Below are positions 56,573 to 64,000 of a DNA stretch of 64,000 nucleotides, one piece after another. The position numbers and the translations under genes are program-made. Below the pieces are notes generated by a model. The model was not told the DNA's origin. It saw only the letters and a list, made by a program, of their open reading frames with translations, and searched no databases. How positions within the stretch are numbered: the first letter of the stretch is position 1; every line of letters starts with the position of its first letter. Source of the DNA: Luteimonas gilva (GTDB taxonomy: Bacteria > Pseudomonadota > Gammaproteobacteria > Xanthomonadales > Xanthomonadaceae); NCBI RefSeq assembly GCF_005239095.1, contig NZ_SZUA01000001.1, positions 1,097,049-1,161,048 of the forward strand. Reading direction: 5' to 3'.

Positions 56573-57253
56573 ATGACCCAAGCCGAATCCGCCGTTCTTC
56601 CCTCCCCGCCCGTTTTCCGCAAGATGATCGAACGCTTCCGCGGCTTCCTGCCGGTGGTGGTGGACGTGGAGACCGGCGGTTTCGACTGGAACAAGCACGC
56701 CTTGCTGGAAATCGCGGCGGTGCCGATCGATCTGGACGAGCAAGGCCGCTACGTCTGCGGACCCGGCATCAGCGCCCACGTGATGCCCGCGCCCGGCACC
56801 GAAATCGACCCGAAGTCGCTGGAAGTGACCGGCATCGACATCGACCATCCTTTCCGCGACGCCAAATCCGAGCGCGAAGCTTTGGACGCGGTGTTCGCGC
56901 CCGTGCGCGAGGCCCTGCGCAAGCACAACTGCCAGCGCGCGATCCTGGTCGGCCACAACGCGCATTTCGATCTGAACTTCCTCAACGCCGCCGTGGCGCG
57001 CTGCGGCCACAAGCGCAATCCGTTCCATCCTTTCAGCGTGTTCGACACGGTCACGCTGGCCGGCGTCGCGTACGGCCAAACCGTACTGGCCCGCGCCGTG
57101 CACGCCGCGGGCCTGGAATGGAATTCGGAATACGCGCACTCGGCGGTGTACGACGCCGAACGCACGGCGCAGCTGTTCTGCAGGATCGCGAACGCGTGGC
57201 CGCAACGGTACGCGACCGCAGCCGCGGAAACCGTTTCAGCCGCCGATTATTGA
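56573..57253 (+). CDS. rnt: Ribonuclease T
   Basis: DEDDh 3'-5' exonuclease that trims tRNA 3' ends; 226 residues. Exo [21 protein letters not shown], Exo [18 protein letters not shown], Exo [20 protein letters not shown] with the catalytic His. Starts [20 protein letters not shown]. 26 bp after hvfC; may be in the same transcript. Confidence 0.96.
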   Translation: MTQAESAVLPSPPVFRKMIERFRGFLPVVVDVETGGFDWNKHALLEIAAVPIDLDEQGRYVCGPGISAHVMPAPGTEIDPKSLEVTGIDIDHPFRDAKSEREALDAVFAPVREALRKHNCQRAILVGHNAHFDLNFLNAAVARCGHKRNPFHPFSVFDTVTLAGVAYGQTVLARAVHAAGLEWNSEYAHSAVYDAERTAQLFCRIANAWPQRYATAAAETVSAADY

Positions 57254-57261
57254 TGCGGCAT

Positions 57262-57579
57262 TCAATGCGAAGCGAGCTTCAGGCCGATGATGCCGGCGAC
57301 GATCAAGCCTAGGCTGATCAAGCGCCCAGGATTGGAAGGCTCGCCCAACAGCACCATGCCGAGGATCGCGGTGCCGACCGCGCCGACGCCGACCCAAACC
57401 GCGTAGGCCGTGCCGACCGGCAAGGATTTCATCGCCACGCCAAGCAGAACGATGCTGCTCACCATCGCCGCGACGGTGCCCAACGTGGGCCACAAACGGG
57501 TGAAGCCTTCGGTGTATTTCAAGCCGATCGCCCAGCCGATTTCCAGCAAACCGGCGAGCACGAGGATGGTCCAGGACAT
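57262..57579 (-). CDS. gdx: Guanidinium exporter Gdx (SugE, SMR family)
   Basis: Small multidrug resistance protein of 105 residues with four membrane helices, starting [20 protein letters not shown]; the conserved Glu13 ([13 protein letters not shown]) and [16 protein letters not shown] are typical of the Gdx/SugE subtype, which exports guanidinium by H+ antiport. An upstream guanidine-II riboswitch supports this substrate. AAGGAG lies about ten bases before ATG 57579. Convergent with rnt. Confidence 0.95.
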   Translation of the reverse strand: MSWTILVLAGLLEIGWAIGLKYTEGFTRLWPTLGTVAAMVSSIVLLGVAMKSLPVGTAYAVWVGVGAVGTAILGMVLLGEPSNPGRLISLGLIVAGIIGLKLASH

Positions 57580-57601
57580 GGTCCTTTCTCCTTAACCTGA
57601 C

Positions 57602-57643
57602 GGGGTCGTCCCCTGTTCGGGAAGGCGCATCGGGGTCGTCCCC
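57602..57643 (-). ncRNA. Guanidine-II riboswitch (mini-ykkC)
   Basis: On the minus strand two identical hairpins GGGG-ACGA-CCCC (complement of 57632-57643 and of 57602-57613) joined by an 18-base linker, just upstream of AAGGAG and the gdx start. Two short GC stems with ACGR loops are the definition of the guanidine-II class. It should free the ribosome-binding site when guanidine is bound. Motif, spacing and downstream gene all agree. Confidence 0.93.
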
Positions 57644-57843
57644 GAGTCCTGTGCGGCGCCAATGTCTCACATCCGGCGCCGCACCGGCTTACCCGCATGT
57701 AACCCGGTAAGCCCGAAACGATCTTGCGGGCGGCGATGGCGCATCCCAAGCCGGAATGCGCGGACGCAGCGTTCCGCAAGCCGAATGGCGGCGCGCCGCG
57801 GGCGATGTCATCCTTCCGCGATGCGAATCCGAAGGAGCCGACC

Positions 57844-58707
57844 ATGACCACGATCATCGCCCCGCGCGTCCACGATCTGGGCGGTTTTCAAGTCCGCCGC
57901 GCGGTGCCGACCTTGCAAGCGCGCTCGGTCGGCCCGTTCGTGTTCGTCGACCACATGGGGCCGGCCGTGTTCGAACCCGGCCGCGGCATCGACGTGCGTC
58001 CGCATCCGCACATCGGCCTGGCCACCGTCACCTTTTTGTGGGCCGGCAGCATCACTCATCGCGACACGCTCGGTTCGCTGCAGGACATCAATCCCGGCGA
58101 CGTCAATTGGATGACCGCCGGACGCGGCATCGCCCATTCGGAACGCACGCCGCAGGCCGCGCGCGAACGCGGCGCGGAAGCGCACGGCATGCAGACATGG
58201 GTCGCCCTGCCCAAGCCCGACGAAGAGGCCGCACCGGAATTCCACCATCATCCGGGCGCCACCTTGCCGCAGTTCGAGCGCGGCGGCGCGCTGCATCGGA
58301 TCATCGCCGGACGCGGCTTCGGCCTGGAATCGCCGGTGCGCGTGTTCGCCGACACCTTCAACGTCGCGCTCGATCTGCAAGCCGACGCTGAGACCGATAT
58401 CGACGACGGCCACGTCGAACGCGCCTTGTACGTGCTCGACGGCGAAGCGCAGCTCGACGGCGCCGACATCCCGAAGCAGCACCTGGTGCTGCTGGATCGC
58501 GGCACGCGGCCGCGTTTGCGCGCCAAGACGCCGCTCAAGGCCATGCTGCTGGGCGGCGAGCCGCTGGACGCGCACCGGCACGTGTGGTGGAACTTCGTGT
58601 CGTCCTCGCGCGAGCGGATCGAGCAAGCCAAGCAGGACTGGCTGGACGGCCGTTTCGGCAAGATTCCGGGCGACGACGCCGAGTTCATTCCTCTCCCGGA
58701 GCGCTGA
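57844..58707 (+). CDS. Pirin family protein
   Basis: Cupin-fold pirin of 287 residues. Metal-binding region IDVRPHPHIGLATVTFLWAG, SITHRDTLG and WMTAGRGIAHSERT, with the conserved GRGIAHSE motif. ATG 57844 gives MTTIIAPRVHDLGGFQVRRA. Some pirins have quercetinase activity; function here unknown. A second pirin is encoded at 61930-62787. Confidence 0.92.
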   Translation: MTTIIAPRVHDLGGFQVRRAVPTLQARSVGPFVFVDHMGPAVFEPGRGIDVRPHPHIGLATVTFLWAGSITHRDTLGSLQDINPGDVNWMTAGRGIAHSERTPQAARERGAEAHGMQTWVALPKPDEEAAPEFHHHPGATLPQFERGGALHRIIAGRGFGLESPVRVFADTFNVALDLQADAETDIDDGHVERALYVLDGEAQLDGADIPKQHLVLLDRGTRPRLRAKTPLKAMLLGGEPLDAHRHVWWNFVSSSRERIEQAKQDWLDGRFGKIPGDDAEFIPLPER

Positions 58708-58782
58708 GACGCGATTTGCGGTCGCGGCCCGGCTGTTCTATGGTCGGGCCAGCGGTGGGGACCGCGAACCGGGGGAAAAGCC

Positions 58783-59220
58783 ATGAAACAGCTGATCGCA
58801 CTGCCGATCCTGCTCGGCCTGGCGGGCTTCGCGCATGCCCAGGACAAAGGCGGTTGCCCGCAACTGCCCACTGCCGAGTTTGCCTGGCAACAACGCGCCT
58901 ACGGCAACACCCTGCTCTGCCGCGCCCTGCGCGCGGACGGCAGCGAGGCCTTCGGCCTCTCGATCACGCCCGAAGCGCCCTACGATCTGAAACGCGCGAA
59001 CCGCCGCAATACCGGCTCGGTCGGCGGCCAAAGCGTCTACTGGTACGAAGGCCAATTGGCCACCAAGCCCGGCGCGCTGGTGCGCGAAACCATGTTCGAA
59101 CTGAGCAACGGCAGCAATGCGCACGTCTGGATCCAATCCGATTCGGAAGCCCAGCTGACCCAGGACATGGGCGTCATCCAGGGCCTGCGCTTCGACAACG
59201 CCCAACTCAGCAGCAAGTGA
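58783..59220 (+). CDS. Hypothetical secreted protein (145 residues)
   Basis: Signal MKQLIALPILLGLAGFAHA followed by a 126-residue domain with QDKGGCPQLPTAEFAW and LLCRALRADGSEAFGLSITP; two Cys could form one disulfide. I do not recognise the family. Starts after a GGGGGAAAAGCC ribosome-binding region. Single gene, hairpin TGCGGCC/GGCCGCA at its 3' end. Confidence 0.6.
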   Translation: MKQLIALPILLGLAGFAHAQDKGGCPQLPTAEFAWQQRAYGNTLLCRALRADGSEAFGLSITPEAPYDLKRANRRNTGSVGGQSVYWYEGQLATKPGALVRETMFELSNGSNAHVWIQSDSEAQLTQDMGVIQGLRFDNAQLSSK

Positions 59221-59222
59221 CC

Positions 59223-59242
59223 TGCGGCCGGCGACGGCCGCA
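59223..59242 (+). terminator. Hairpin after the secreted hypothetical gene
   Basis: TGCGGCC-GGCGAC-GGCCGCA, seven-pair stem two bases after the stop. No T-tract, so possibly a mRNA-stability element rather than a full terminator. Confidence 0.45.
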
Positions 59243-59318
59243 TGATCACATCGGCTTAACCGCTTTGCTCTAGCGTGGCCCACGGCCGGGGGAGCCGGCC
59301 GACCATCGGAGGGAAACT

Positions 59319-60035
59319 ATGCTGAAACGACTCGGCGCCGAATTTCTCGGCACGTTCTGGTTGGTGTTGGGCGGTTGCGGCAGCGCGGTGTTGGCGGCGA
59401 AGTTCGGCGGCGACGGCAATCCGCTCGGCATCGGGCTGCTCGGCGTCTCTCTCGCGTTCGGCTTGACGGTGCTCACCGGCGCTTATGCATTCGGGCACAT
59501 TTCGGGCGGGCATTTCAATCCGGCGGTGAGCTTCGGACTTTGGGCCGGCGGCCGCTTTCCGCTGAAGGACCTGGTGCCTTACGTCGTCGCCCAAGTGCTG
59601 GGCGCGATCTTGGCCGGCTGGATCCTGTTCCAGATCGCCAGCGGCAGCCCCGGATTCGCGATCGACCCGAACGCCGCCGGCGCTTTCGCCAGCAACGGCT
59701 ACGGCGCGCTGTCGCCGGGCGGGTATACCGTCGCGGCCGCGTTCCTGTGCGAAGTGGTGCTGACCGCGATGTTCCTGGTGGTGATCATGGGCGCGACCCA
59801 TCCGCGCGCGCCGGCCGGCTTCGCGCCGATCGCGATCGGCCTGGCGCTGACCCTGATCCATCTGATCAGCATTCCGGTCACCAACACCTCGGTGAATCCG
59901 GCGCGTTCGACCGGCGTGGCCTTGTTCGCCGGCAGCGGCGCGCTCGGCCAGTTGTGGCTGTTCTGGCTGGCGCCGATCGCCGGCGGCTTGCTCGGCGGCG
60001 TGGTCTACAAATGGCTCGGCAGCGAAAAGGGCTGA
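59319..60035 (+). CDS. aqpZ: Aquaporin Z
   Basis: Water channel of the MIP family, 238 residues, six helices and two NPA loops ([11 protein letters not shown] and [10 protein letters not shown]). The selectivity filter looks AqpZ-like with an Arg after the second NPA (NPARST). Starts [25 protein letters not shown] precedes the ATG. Confidence 0.95.
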   Translation: MLKRLGAEFLGTFWLVLGGCGSAVLAAKFGGDGNPLGIGLLGVSLAFGLTVLTGAYAFGHISGGHFNPAVSFGLWAGGRFPLKDLVPYVVAQVLGAILAGWILFQIASGSPGFAIDPNAAGAFASNGYGALSPGGYTVAAAFLCEVVLTAMFLVVIMGATHPRAPAGFAPIAIGLALTLIHLISIPVTNTSVNPARSTGVALFAGSGALGQLWLFWLAPIAGGLLGGVVYKWLGSEKG

Positions 60036-60050
60036 GCCTTCGGTAACAAT

Positions 60051-60134
60051 GTGGGAGCGGCTTCAGCCGCGAGCTCTTTCCCTCAGATCGCAGTAATCTG
60101 GTTGAAGAGCTCGCGGCTGAAGCCGCTCCCACAA
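60051..60134. repeat. Family-A palindromic repeat
   Basis: Complete A element between aqpZ and the 3' end of the NAD(P)-binding gene, arms GTGGGAGCGGCTTCAGCCGC and GCGGCTGAAGCCGCTCCCAC. Confidence 0.92.
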
Positions 60135-60141
60135 GAGCCCG

Positions 60142-60789
60142 TCAATTCGCCGATGCCGCCGTGAACCGCCGCCGCGAATGCTGCGGACGTTCGATCTCGT
60201 CGAGCACCGCCACGGCCAAATCCCCGACCGAAATCTTCGCCGGATGGTCGCCGTCCATCAGCAATTCGTCCGCGCCTAAGCGGTATTTGCCGGTGCGTTC
60301 GCCCGGTTCCAGGAAAGCGGACGGCGATACGACCGTCCAATCCAGCGCCGGTTCGGTCTGCAGATCGCGCAGCGCCTGGCGCGCGCCGAGCGCGCCTTCT
60401 TTCCATTCGGCCGGAAACTGCGGCGTGTCGACCAACTGCACGCCCGGCGCCACGAACAAGCTGCCGGCGCCGCCGATGACGACCAGGCGCGGCACGCCCG
60501 CCCGCTTCACGCCCTCGACGATCGCGCGCGAACCGCGCACGTGCTGCGCTTGCGCTTCCGGCCCGGCGTAGCCGCCGTTGAAAGCGCTGAGCACGACGTC
60601 GTGGCCCGCGACCGCGTCGGCGACTTCGCCCGCCTCGTACGCGTCCGCGGCTTTTGCCGTCAGCGCTGCGTGCTGCGGCAGCTTGTCAGGATGACGGACG
60701 ATGGCGGTGACCTGGTGGCCGCGCCGCAGCGCTTCCTCCAGCAATTGCGCGCCGACGAAACCGCTGGCGCCGATCAATGCGATTTTCAT
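60142..60789 (-). CDS. NmrA/atypical SDR NAD(P)-binding protein
   Basis: Rossmann-fold protein of 215 residues starting MKIALIGASGFVGAQLLEEA (GxSGxxG nucleotide motif). The rest resembles the YwnB/NmrA-like atypical SDR family (FNGGYAGPEAQAQHVRGSRA). Divergent from a LysR gene, the usual arrangement for a regulator and its target. Substrate unknown. Confidence 0.88.
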   Translation of the reverse strand: MKIALIGASGFVGAQLLEEALRRGHQVTAIVRHPDKLPQHAALTAKAADAYEAGEVADAVAGHDVVLSAFNGGYAGPEAQAQHVRGSRAIVEGVKRAGVPRLVVIGGAGSLFVAPGVQLVDTPQFPAEWKEGALGARQALRDLQTEPALDWTVVSPSAFLEPGERTGKYRLGADELLMDGDHPAKISVGDLAVAVLDEIERPQHSRRRFTAASAN

Positions 60790-60872
60790 GGAGTTCTCCT
60801 GATCCGTTCGATGGATGACGCCAGCATGCGCTCCGCGATTGGATTCATAAACCGCCCAATGCTAGATTTACT

Positions 60873-60889
60873 GTCCAGTTTTTATGGAC
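60873..60889. promoter_or_regulatory. Dyad in the NmrA/LysR divergent promoter region
   Basis: GTCCA (60873-60877), seven bases, TGGAC (60885-60889). LysR-type sites are T-N11-A dyads; this one overlaps the first LysR ATG, which suggests that the true start is the Met at 60899. Confidence 0.4.
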
Positions 60890-61801
60890 AATGGATCGAT
60901 GGCCGGCATCGTCCCGAGCAAAGTGGATCGCCTCGCCTACGTGGCCGCGGTCGCCGAAGCCGGCGGTTTCACCGCCGCCGCCGAGCGCTTGGGGGTGACC
61001 AAATCGCTGGTCAGCCAACAAGTGCGGAAACTGGAAGAAGAACTCGGCGGCGCCTTGTTCACCCGCACCACGCGGCAAGTGCGGCTCACCGCGGCAGGAC
61101 GGCGCCTGCTCGACGAATGCGCGCCGCTGCTGCGCGACTTGGGTTCGGCGCTGGAACGCTTCGGCGGCGAACGCGAGCGGTTGGACGGATTGTTGCGCCT
61201 GACCGCACCGCCGGATTTCGCCACGCGTACGCTGGCACCGCTGGTGGCCGAGTTCGCGCAGCGACATCCCGGCATCCGCTTCGATCTGGACAGCAGCGAA
61301 GAACAATTGGATCTGGTCGCCGAGGGCATGGATCTGGCGATCCGCTTCGGCCGCTTGCGCGATTCGCGATTGCGCGCGGCGCGTCTGGGCGGTTTCGAGC
61401 AATGGGTGATCGCTGCGCCGGACTACGTCGCGCGTTACGGTGCGCCAAAGGATCCGGCAGCGCTGGCGGAGCATCGCTGGGTCGCAATCAGCCTGCTGTC
61501 CTCGCCGCTGACCTGGATTTTCCGCCGCGGCGGCCAGCAGCAAACGGTGCGCGTGCGCGAAACGATGCGCTGCAATTCGGCGCAGGCCCTTCAAGCCTTG
61601 GTGCGCAGCGGCGCCGGCGTCACCATCCTGTTGGACACGGTGATCGCCGAAGACGTGGCCCAAGGCCGATTGCTGCGCTTGCTGCCGGAATGGAAATTGC
61701 CCGACGGCGCGATCCACGCGGTTTTTCCGCCGGGACGCGACGTGCCTTTGCGGGTGAGACGCTTCGTCGAGTTCTTGCGCGAGCGGATGCCGCGCGCTTG
61801 A
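60884..61801 (+). CDS. LysR-family transcriptional regulator
   Basis: LTTR of 305 residues (or 300 from 60899). Helix-turn-helix AEAGGFTAAAERLGVTKSLV followed by QQVRKLEEELGGALFTRTTR; C-terminal effector domain with RFDLDSSEEQLDLVAEGMDL. Similar to the regulators of NAD(P)H-oxidoreductase/quinone genes. Divergent from the NmrA-like gene, its probable target. Confidence 0.92.
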   Translation: MDNGSMAGIVPSKVDRLAYVAAVAEAGGFTAAAERLGVTKSLVSQQVRKLEEELGGALFTRTTRQVRLTAAGRRLLDECAPLLRDLGSALERFGGERERLDGLLRLTAPPDFATRTLAPLVAEFAQRHPGIRFDLDSSEEQLDLVAEGMDLAIRFGRLRDSRLRAARLGGFEQWVIAAPDYVARYGAPKDPAALAEHRWVAISLLSSPLTWIFRRGGQQQTVRVRETMRCNSAQALQALVRSGAGVTILLDTVIAEDVAQGRLLRLLPEWKLPDGAIHAVFPPGRDVPLRVRRFVEFLRERMPRA

Positions 61802-61807
61802 TCCGTT

Positions 61808-61924
61808 TGTAGAGCCGAGCTTGCTCGACTGCTTTCGCTCTTGCTGCGTAGAGTCGGGCCTGCCCGACTGCTCTTGCCACGTCTTCGCGCGCGGAAAAAG
61901 CAGTCGAGCAGGCTCGACTCTACA
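61808..61924. repeat. Compound family-B element (three arms)
   Basis: TGTAGAGCCGAGCTTGCTCG (about 61808), CGTAGAGTCGGGCCTGCCCG (about 61847) and CAGTCGAGCAGGCTCGACTC (about 61901): two left-type arms followed by one right-type arm, so a B element overlapping a degenerate copy. Between the LysR gene and the second pirin. Confidence 0.85.
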
Positions 61925-61929
61925 AGAGC

Positions 61930-62787
61930 TTAGAAGCGGCCTTCTTGGAAATCGACGAAGGCCTGCATCAATTCCTGGCGGGTGTTCATCACGAACGGGC
62001 CGTGACGCGCCACCGGCTCGCGCAGCGGCCGGCCGGCGACGAGAATCAGCCGCGCGCCTTCGCTGCCGGCTTCGACCCTGAGCGCATCGCCGCCGCCGAG
62101 GATGCCGAGTTCGTGCGTGGCGAGCGGACGCGCTTCTTCGCCCTGCCCCAGCGTCGCGGCGCCTTCGAACACGTAGGCGAAAGCGTTGTGGCCCGAGGGC
62201 AATCCATACTCCCACGCCGCGTTCGGCGCCAAACCGATGTCGAGGTACACCGGCGATGTCGCCGGCTGTTCGATCGGCCCGCGCACGTCGCCGACTTCGC
62301 CGGCGATGACCTTGACCGCGACGCCGGCAGCCGGCGTCGCGACGGGAATGCGCTCAGGCGCGAATTCCTGATAGCGCGGCTCGGTCATCTTGTCCTTGGC
62401 GGGCAAGTTCACCCACAACTGGAAGCCGCGCATGCGGCCTTCCTGTTGCTCGGGCATTTCCGAGTGCACCAGGCCGCGGCCGGCGGTCATCCACTGCACG
62501 CTGCCCGGCACCAGCAGGCCTTCGTTGCCGTGGTTGTCGCGGTGGCGCATGCGGCCGTCGAGCATGTAGGTGACGGTTTCGAAGCCGCGATGCGGATGCT
62601 CCGGGAAGCCGGCGATGTAGTCCTCGGCGCGGTCGGTGCCGAATTCGTCGAGCAGCAGGAACGGATCCAGATCGGGCAGCACGTGCCCGCCGATCACGCG
62701 GGTCAGTTTCACGCCGGCGCCGTCGGAAGCGGCCTGGCCGCGTACGACGCGGGCGATGCGGGCGGGGTGTTGGGTGGCGGCGGTCAT
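61930..62787 (-). CDS. Pirin family protein (second paralogue)
   Basis: Cupin pirin of 285 residues. Metal motif EHPHRGFETVTYMLDGRMRH, DNHG, WMTAGRGLVHSEMP (conserved GRG.HSE). Starts MTAATQHPARIARVVRGQAA. More typical of classical pirins (with PEHPHRGFET) than the first copy. Lies next to a methyltransferase gene on the same strand. Confidence 0.93.
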   Translation of the reverse strand: MTAATQHPARIARVVRGQAASDGAGVKLTRVIGGHVLPDLDPFLLLDEFGTDRAEDYIAGFPEHPHRGFETVTYMLDGRMRHRDNHGNEGLLVPGSVQWMTAGRGLVHSEMPEQQEGRMRGFQLWVNLPAKDKMTEPRYQEFAPERIPVATPAAGVAVKVIAGEVGDVRGPIEQPATSPVYLDIGLAPNAAWEYGLPSGHNAFAYVFEGAATLGQGEEARPLATHELGILGGGDALRVEAGSEGARLILVAGRPLREPVARHGPFVMNTRQELMQAFVDFQEGRF

Positions 62788-62863
62788 GGCGGCTCCTGTT
62801 GCGGAATGCCGGATAAATGCGGCCGCAGGGCCGCGCCAACAGCGCCGCCGGTGGAACGCAGGG

Positions 62864-63472
62864 TTACGCGGTTCCGCTCGCCTTGCGGTAGACGTAGACC
62901 GTCGCCGGCGGCACGTTGCGCAGCACGAAACCGCCGCGCTCGGCTTCCAGGCGCAGTTCGCGCGCCACCGAATCGGCCAAAGGCGGCTGCGGGCCGTAGG
63001 TGAATTGGATCAAGCGGCCGTCCGGACGCAGGCAATCGAAGGCGGCCGCGTAGATATCGCGCTGCAGCCAGCGCTCCATCGACAGCACGCCCAAGCCGGA
63101 AACGATGGCGTCGGCCGCGCCCTCGCCGGCGAAGCCCTCGGCCGCGGCGATTTCGCGCAGGCGCCGCGCGTCGCCGTGCACGACGTGCGTTTGCGGGAAG
63201 CGCCTGCGCAGGCGCGCGTGCATGGCGTCGTTCAATTCCAGCACCAGCAGATCCTGCGGCGCGATGCCGTGCGCCAGCAGCGCCTTGGTCAGGGCGCCGG
63301 TGCCGCCGCCGAGCTCGATCACCCGGCGCGCGTCCGCCGGCAGTTCCGCGACGATCGCGGTGGCCAGTTCGGGACTGGACGGCGCGATCGCCGCGGTGCG
63401 GCGCGGATGCTTCAGCCATTGCCGCAGCATCAGCATCCAGGGGGGCAGGACATCGCTAAGGTGGGTATTCAT
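62864..63472 (-). CDS. Class I SAM-dependent methyltransferase (phospholipid N-methyltransferase-like)
   Basis: Methyltransferase of 202 residues. Motif I VIELGGGTGALTKALLAHG, motif II LLVLELNDAMHARLRRRFPQ, motif III-like ADAIVSGLGVLSME. The N-terminal WLKHPRRTAAIAPSSPELAT resembles PmtA-type phospholipid N-methyltransferases. ATG 63472 gives MNTHLSDVLPPWMLML. If correct it would make mono- or dimethyl-PE; this is inference. Confidence 0.8.
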   Translation of the reverse strand: MNTHLSDVLPPWMLMLRQWLKHPRRTAAIAPSSPELATAIVAELPADARRVIELGGGTGALTKALLAHGIAPQDLLVLELNDAMHARLRRRFPQTHVVHGDARRLREIAAAEGFAGEGAADAIVSGLGVLSMERWLQRDIYAAAFDCLRPDGRLIQFTYGPQPPLADSVARELRLEAERGGFVLRNVPPATVYVYRKASGTA

Positions 63473-63561
63473 ACCTGCATCATGGCGCCTGGGATATTCC
63501 GGCTGCGTTAAGCGCCGCAGGCGGATCGTAACCCAGCCGTCCGGCCGCCGCGGTGATCGCC

Positions 63562-64000
63562 ATGAAAACGCCTCTTCTCGCCTTGCTCGCTTCGGCACTG
63601 GCATTGGGTGCCGGTGTTTCTACGGCCGCCGGCCCGACGCCGCGGACCCCGATCCGGCCCACCGGCGATTGCCTGGTCGCCCGGCAAGTATTGGACTGGG
63701 GCGTGGTCGACGACCGTCGCCTGGTGGTCAAAAGCCTGGGCAAGCGCTATTACGACATCCAGCTCGCGCACAGTTGCCGCGATTTGAACCGCCGCCCCTA
63801 TCTGACTTTCCGCGACGGCCTGCGGCCGACGCGGTTGGGCTCGGGCCTGGGCTATCGCCGCGGCACCGGCAGCGATCCGGTCACCTCCGACGGCCGCATC
63901 TGCGGCGACCTCGGCGATGCGGTGATCCCGGTCAGCGGCGTGCGCAACGGTCTGGAAATCCCGTGCCGCATCGGCAATATCCGCCGCATCGACGAAAACA
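63562..64000 (+). CDS. DUF6491-like secreted protein (3' end outside window)
   Basis: Open reading frame of at least 146 codons starting MKTPLLALLASALALGAGVS (signal peptide), with GDCLVARQVLDWGVVDDRRL, LVVKSLGKRYYDIQLAHSCR, SDGRICGDLGDAVIPVSGV and CRIGNIRRIDEN. The four Cys and the DRLVVKSLGKRYY-type pattern fit DUF6491, a periplasmic family of unknown function common in Xanthomonadaceae. Truncated by the window edge. Confidence 0.65.
   Translation, partial: MKTPLLALLASALALGAGVSTAAGPTPRTPIRPTGDCLVARQVLDWGVVDDRRLVVKSLGKRYYDIQLAHSCRDLNRRPYLTFRDGLRPTRLGSGLGYRRGTGSDPVTSDGRICGDLGDAVIPVSGVRNGLEIPCRIGNIRRIDEN

Overview
The window is high-GC chromosomal DNA from a gammaproteobacterium, most likely Xanthomonadaceae and probably Lysobacter or a close relative. 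This rests on the housekeeping gene orders (rpsP-rimM-trmD-rplS; murJ-ribF-ileS-lspA-ispH beside divergent rpsT; rplU-rpmA-obgE), an EmrRCAB-type efflux operon laid out as in Stenotrophomonas, and dense palindromic intergenic repeats. It is a core-genome stretch: I see no transposase, integrase, phage gene or CRISPR array.

Layout. 1-4891: ribosomal operon (L19, TrmD, RimM, S16), a nitronate-monooxygenase-like enzyme and ffh on the minus strand. 4996-8962: CcsA-like membrane protein, S41 peptidase, FAD monooxygenase. 9123-13963: MarR regulator with a palindromic operator, outer-membrane channel, EmrA and EmrB. 14136-18414: a small Cys-rich secreted peptide, radA, a PQQ-type sugar dehydrogenase and a two-gene membrane-protein operon. 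18685-22321: AraC/GyrI regulator with a VOC protein, a tiny disordered protein, a hemerythrin-like protein and an orphan histidine kinase. 22519-24238: tRNA-Thr, then a small segment carrying an L,D-transpeptidase and an Lpp-like lipoprotein, flanked by a duplicated 3' end of ispH. 24239-31902: ispH, lspA, ileS, ribF, murJ and divergent rpsT. 32060-37255: obgE, rpmA, rplU and uvrA. 37343-45819: mixed metabolic and housekeeping genes ending in nth. 45821-53619: a phosphate-starvation block (porin, two PstS proteins, PstC, PstA, PstB, PhoU) with Pho-box-like sites. 53900-56546: ECF sigma factor followed by a predicted copper-binding RiPP operon (EF-hand/EGKCG precursor, DUF692 enzyme, DUF2063 partner). 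56573-64000: RNase T, a guanidinium exporter behind a guanidine-II riboswitch, two pirins, aquaporin Z, a LysR/NmrA divergent pair, a methyltransferase and a truncated DUF6491-like gene.

The most interesting points are the RiPP operon, whose precursor combines two canonical EF-hands with three EGKCG motifs; the insertion marked by the duplicated ispH end, with a transpeptidase that seems to lack an ordinary start codon; the guanidine-II riboswitch on sugE/gdx; and a 70-residue secreted peptide whose six cysteines are spaced almost as a mirror image. Several repeat families (called A to F below) fill most intergenic spaces, including two inside the ribosomal operon.
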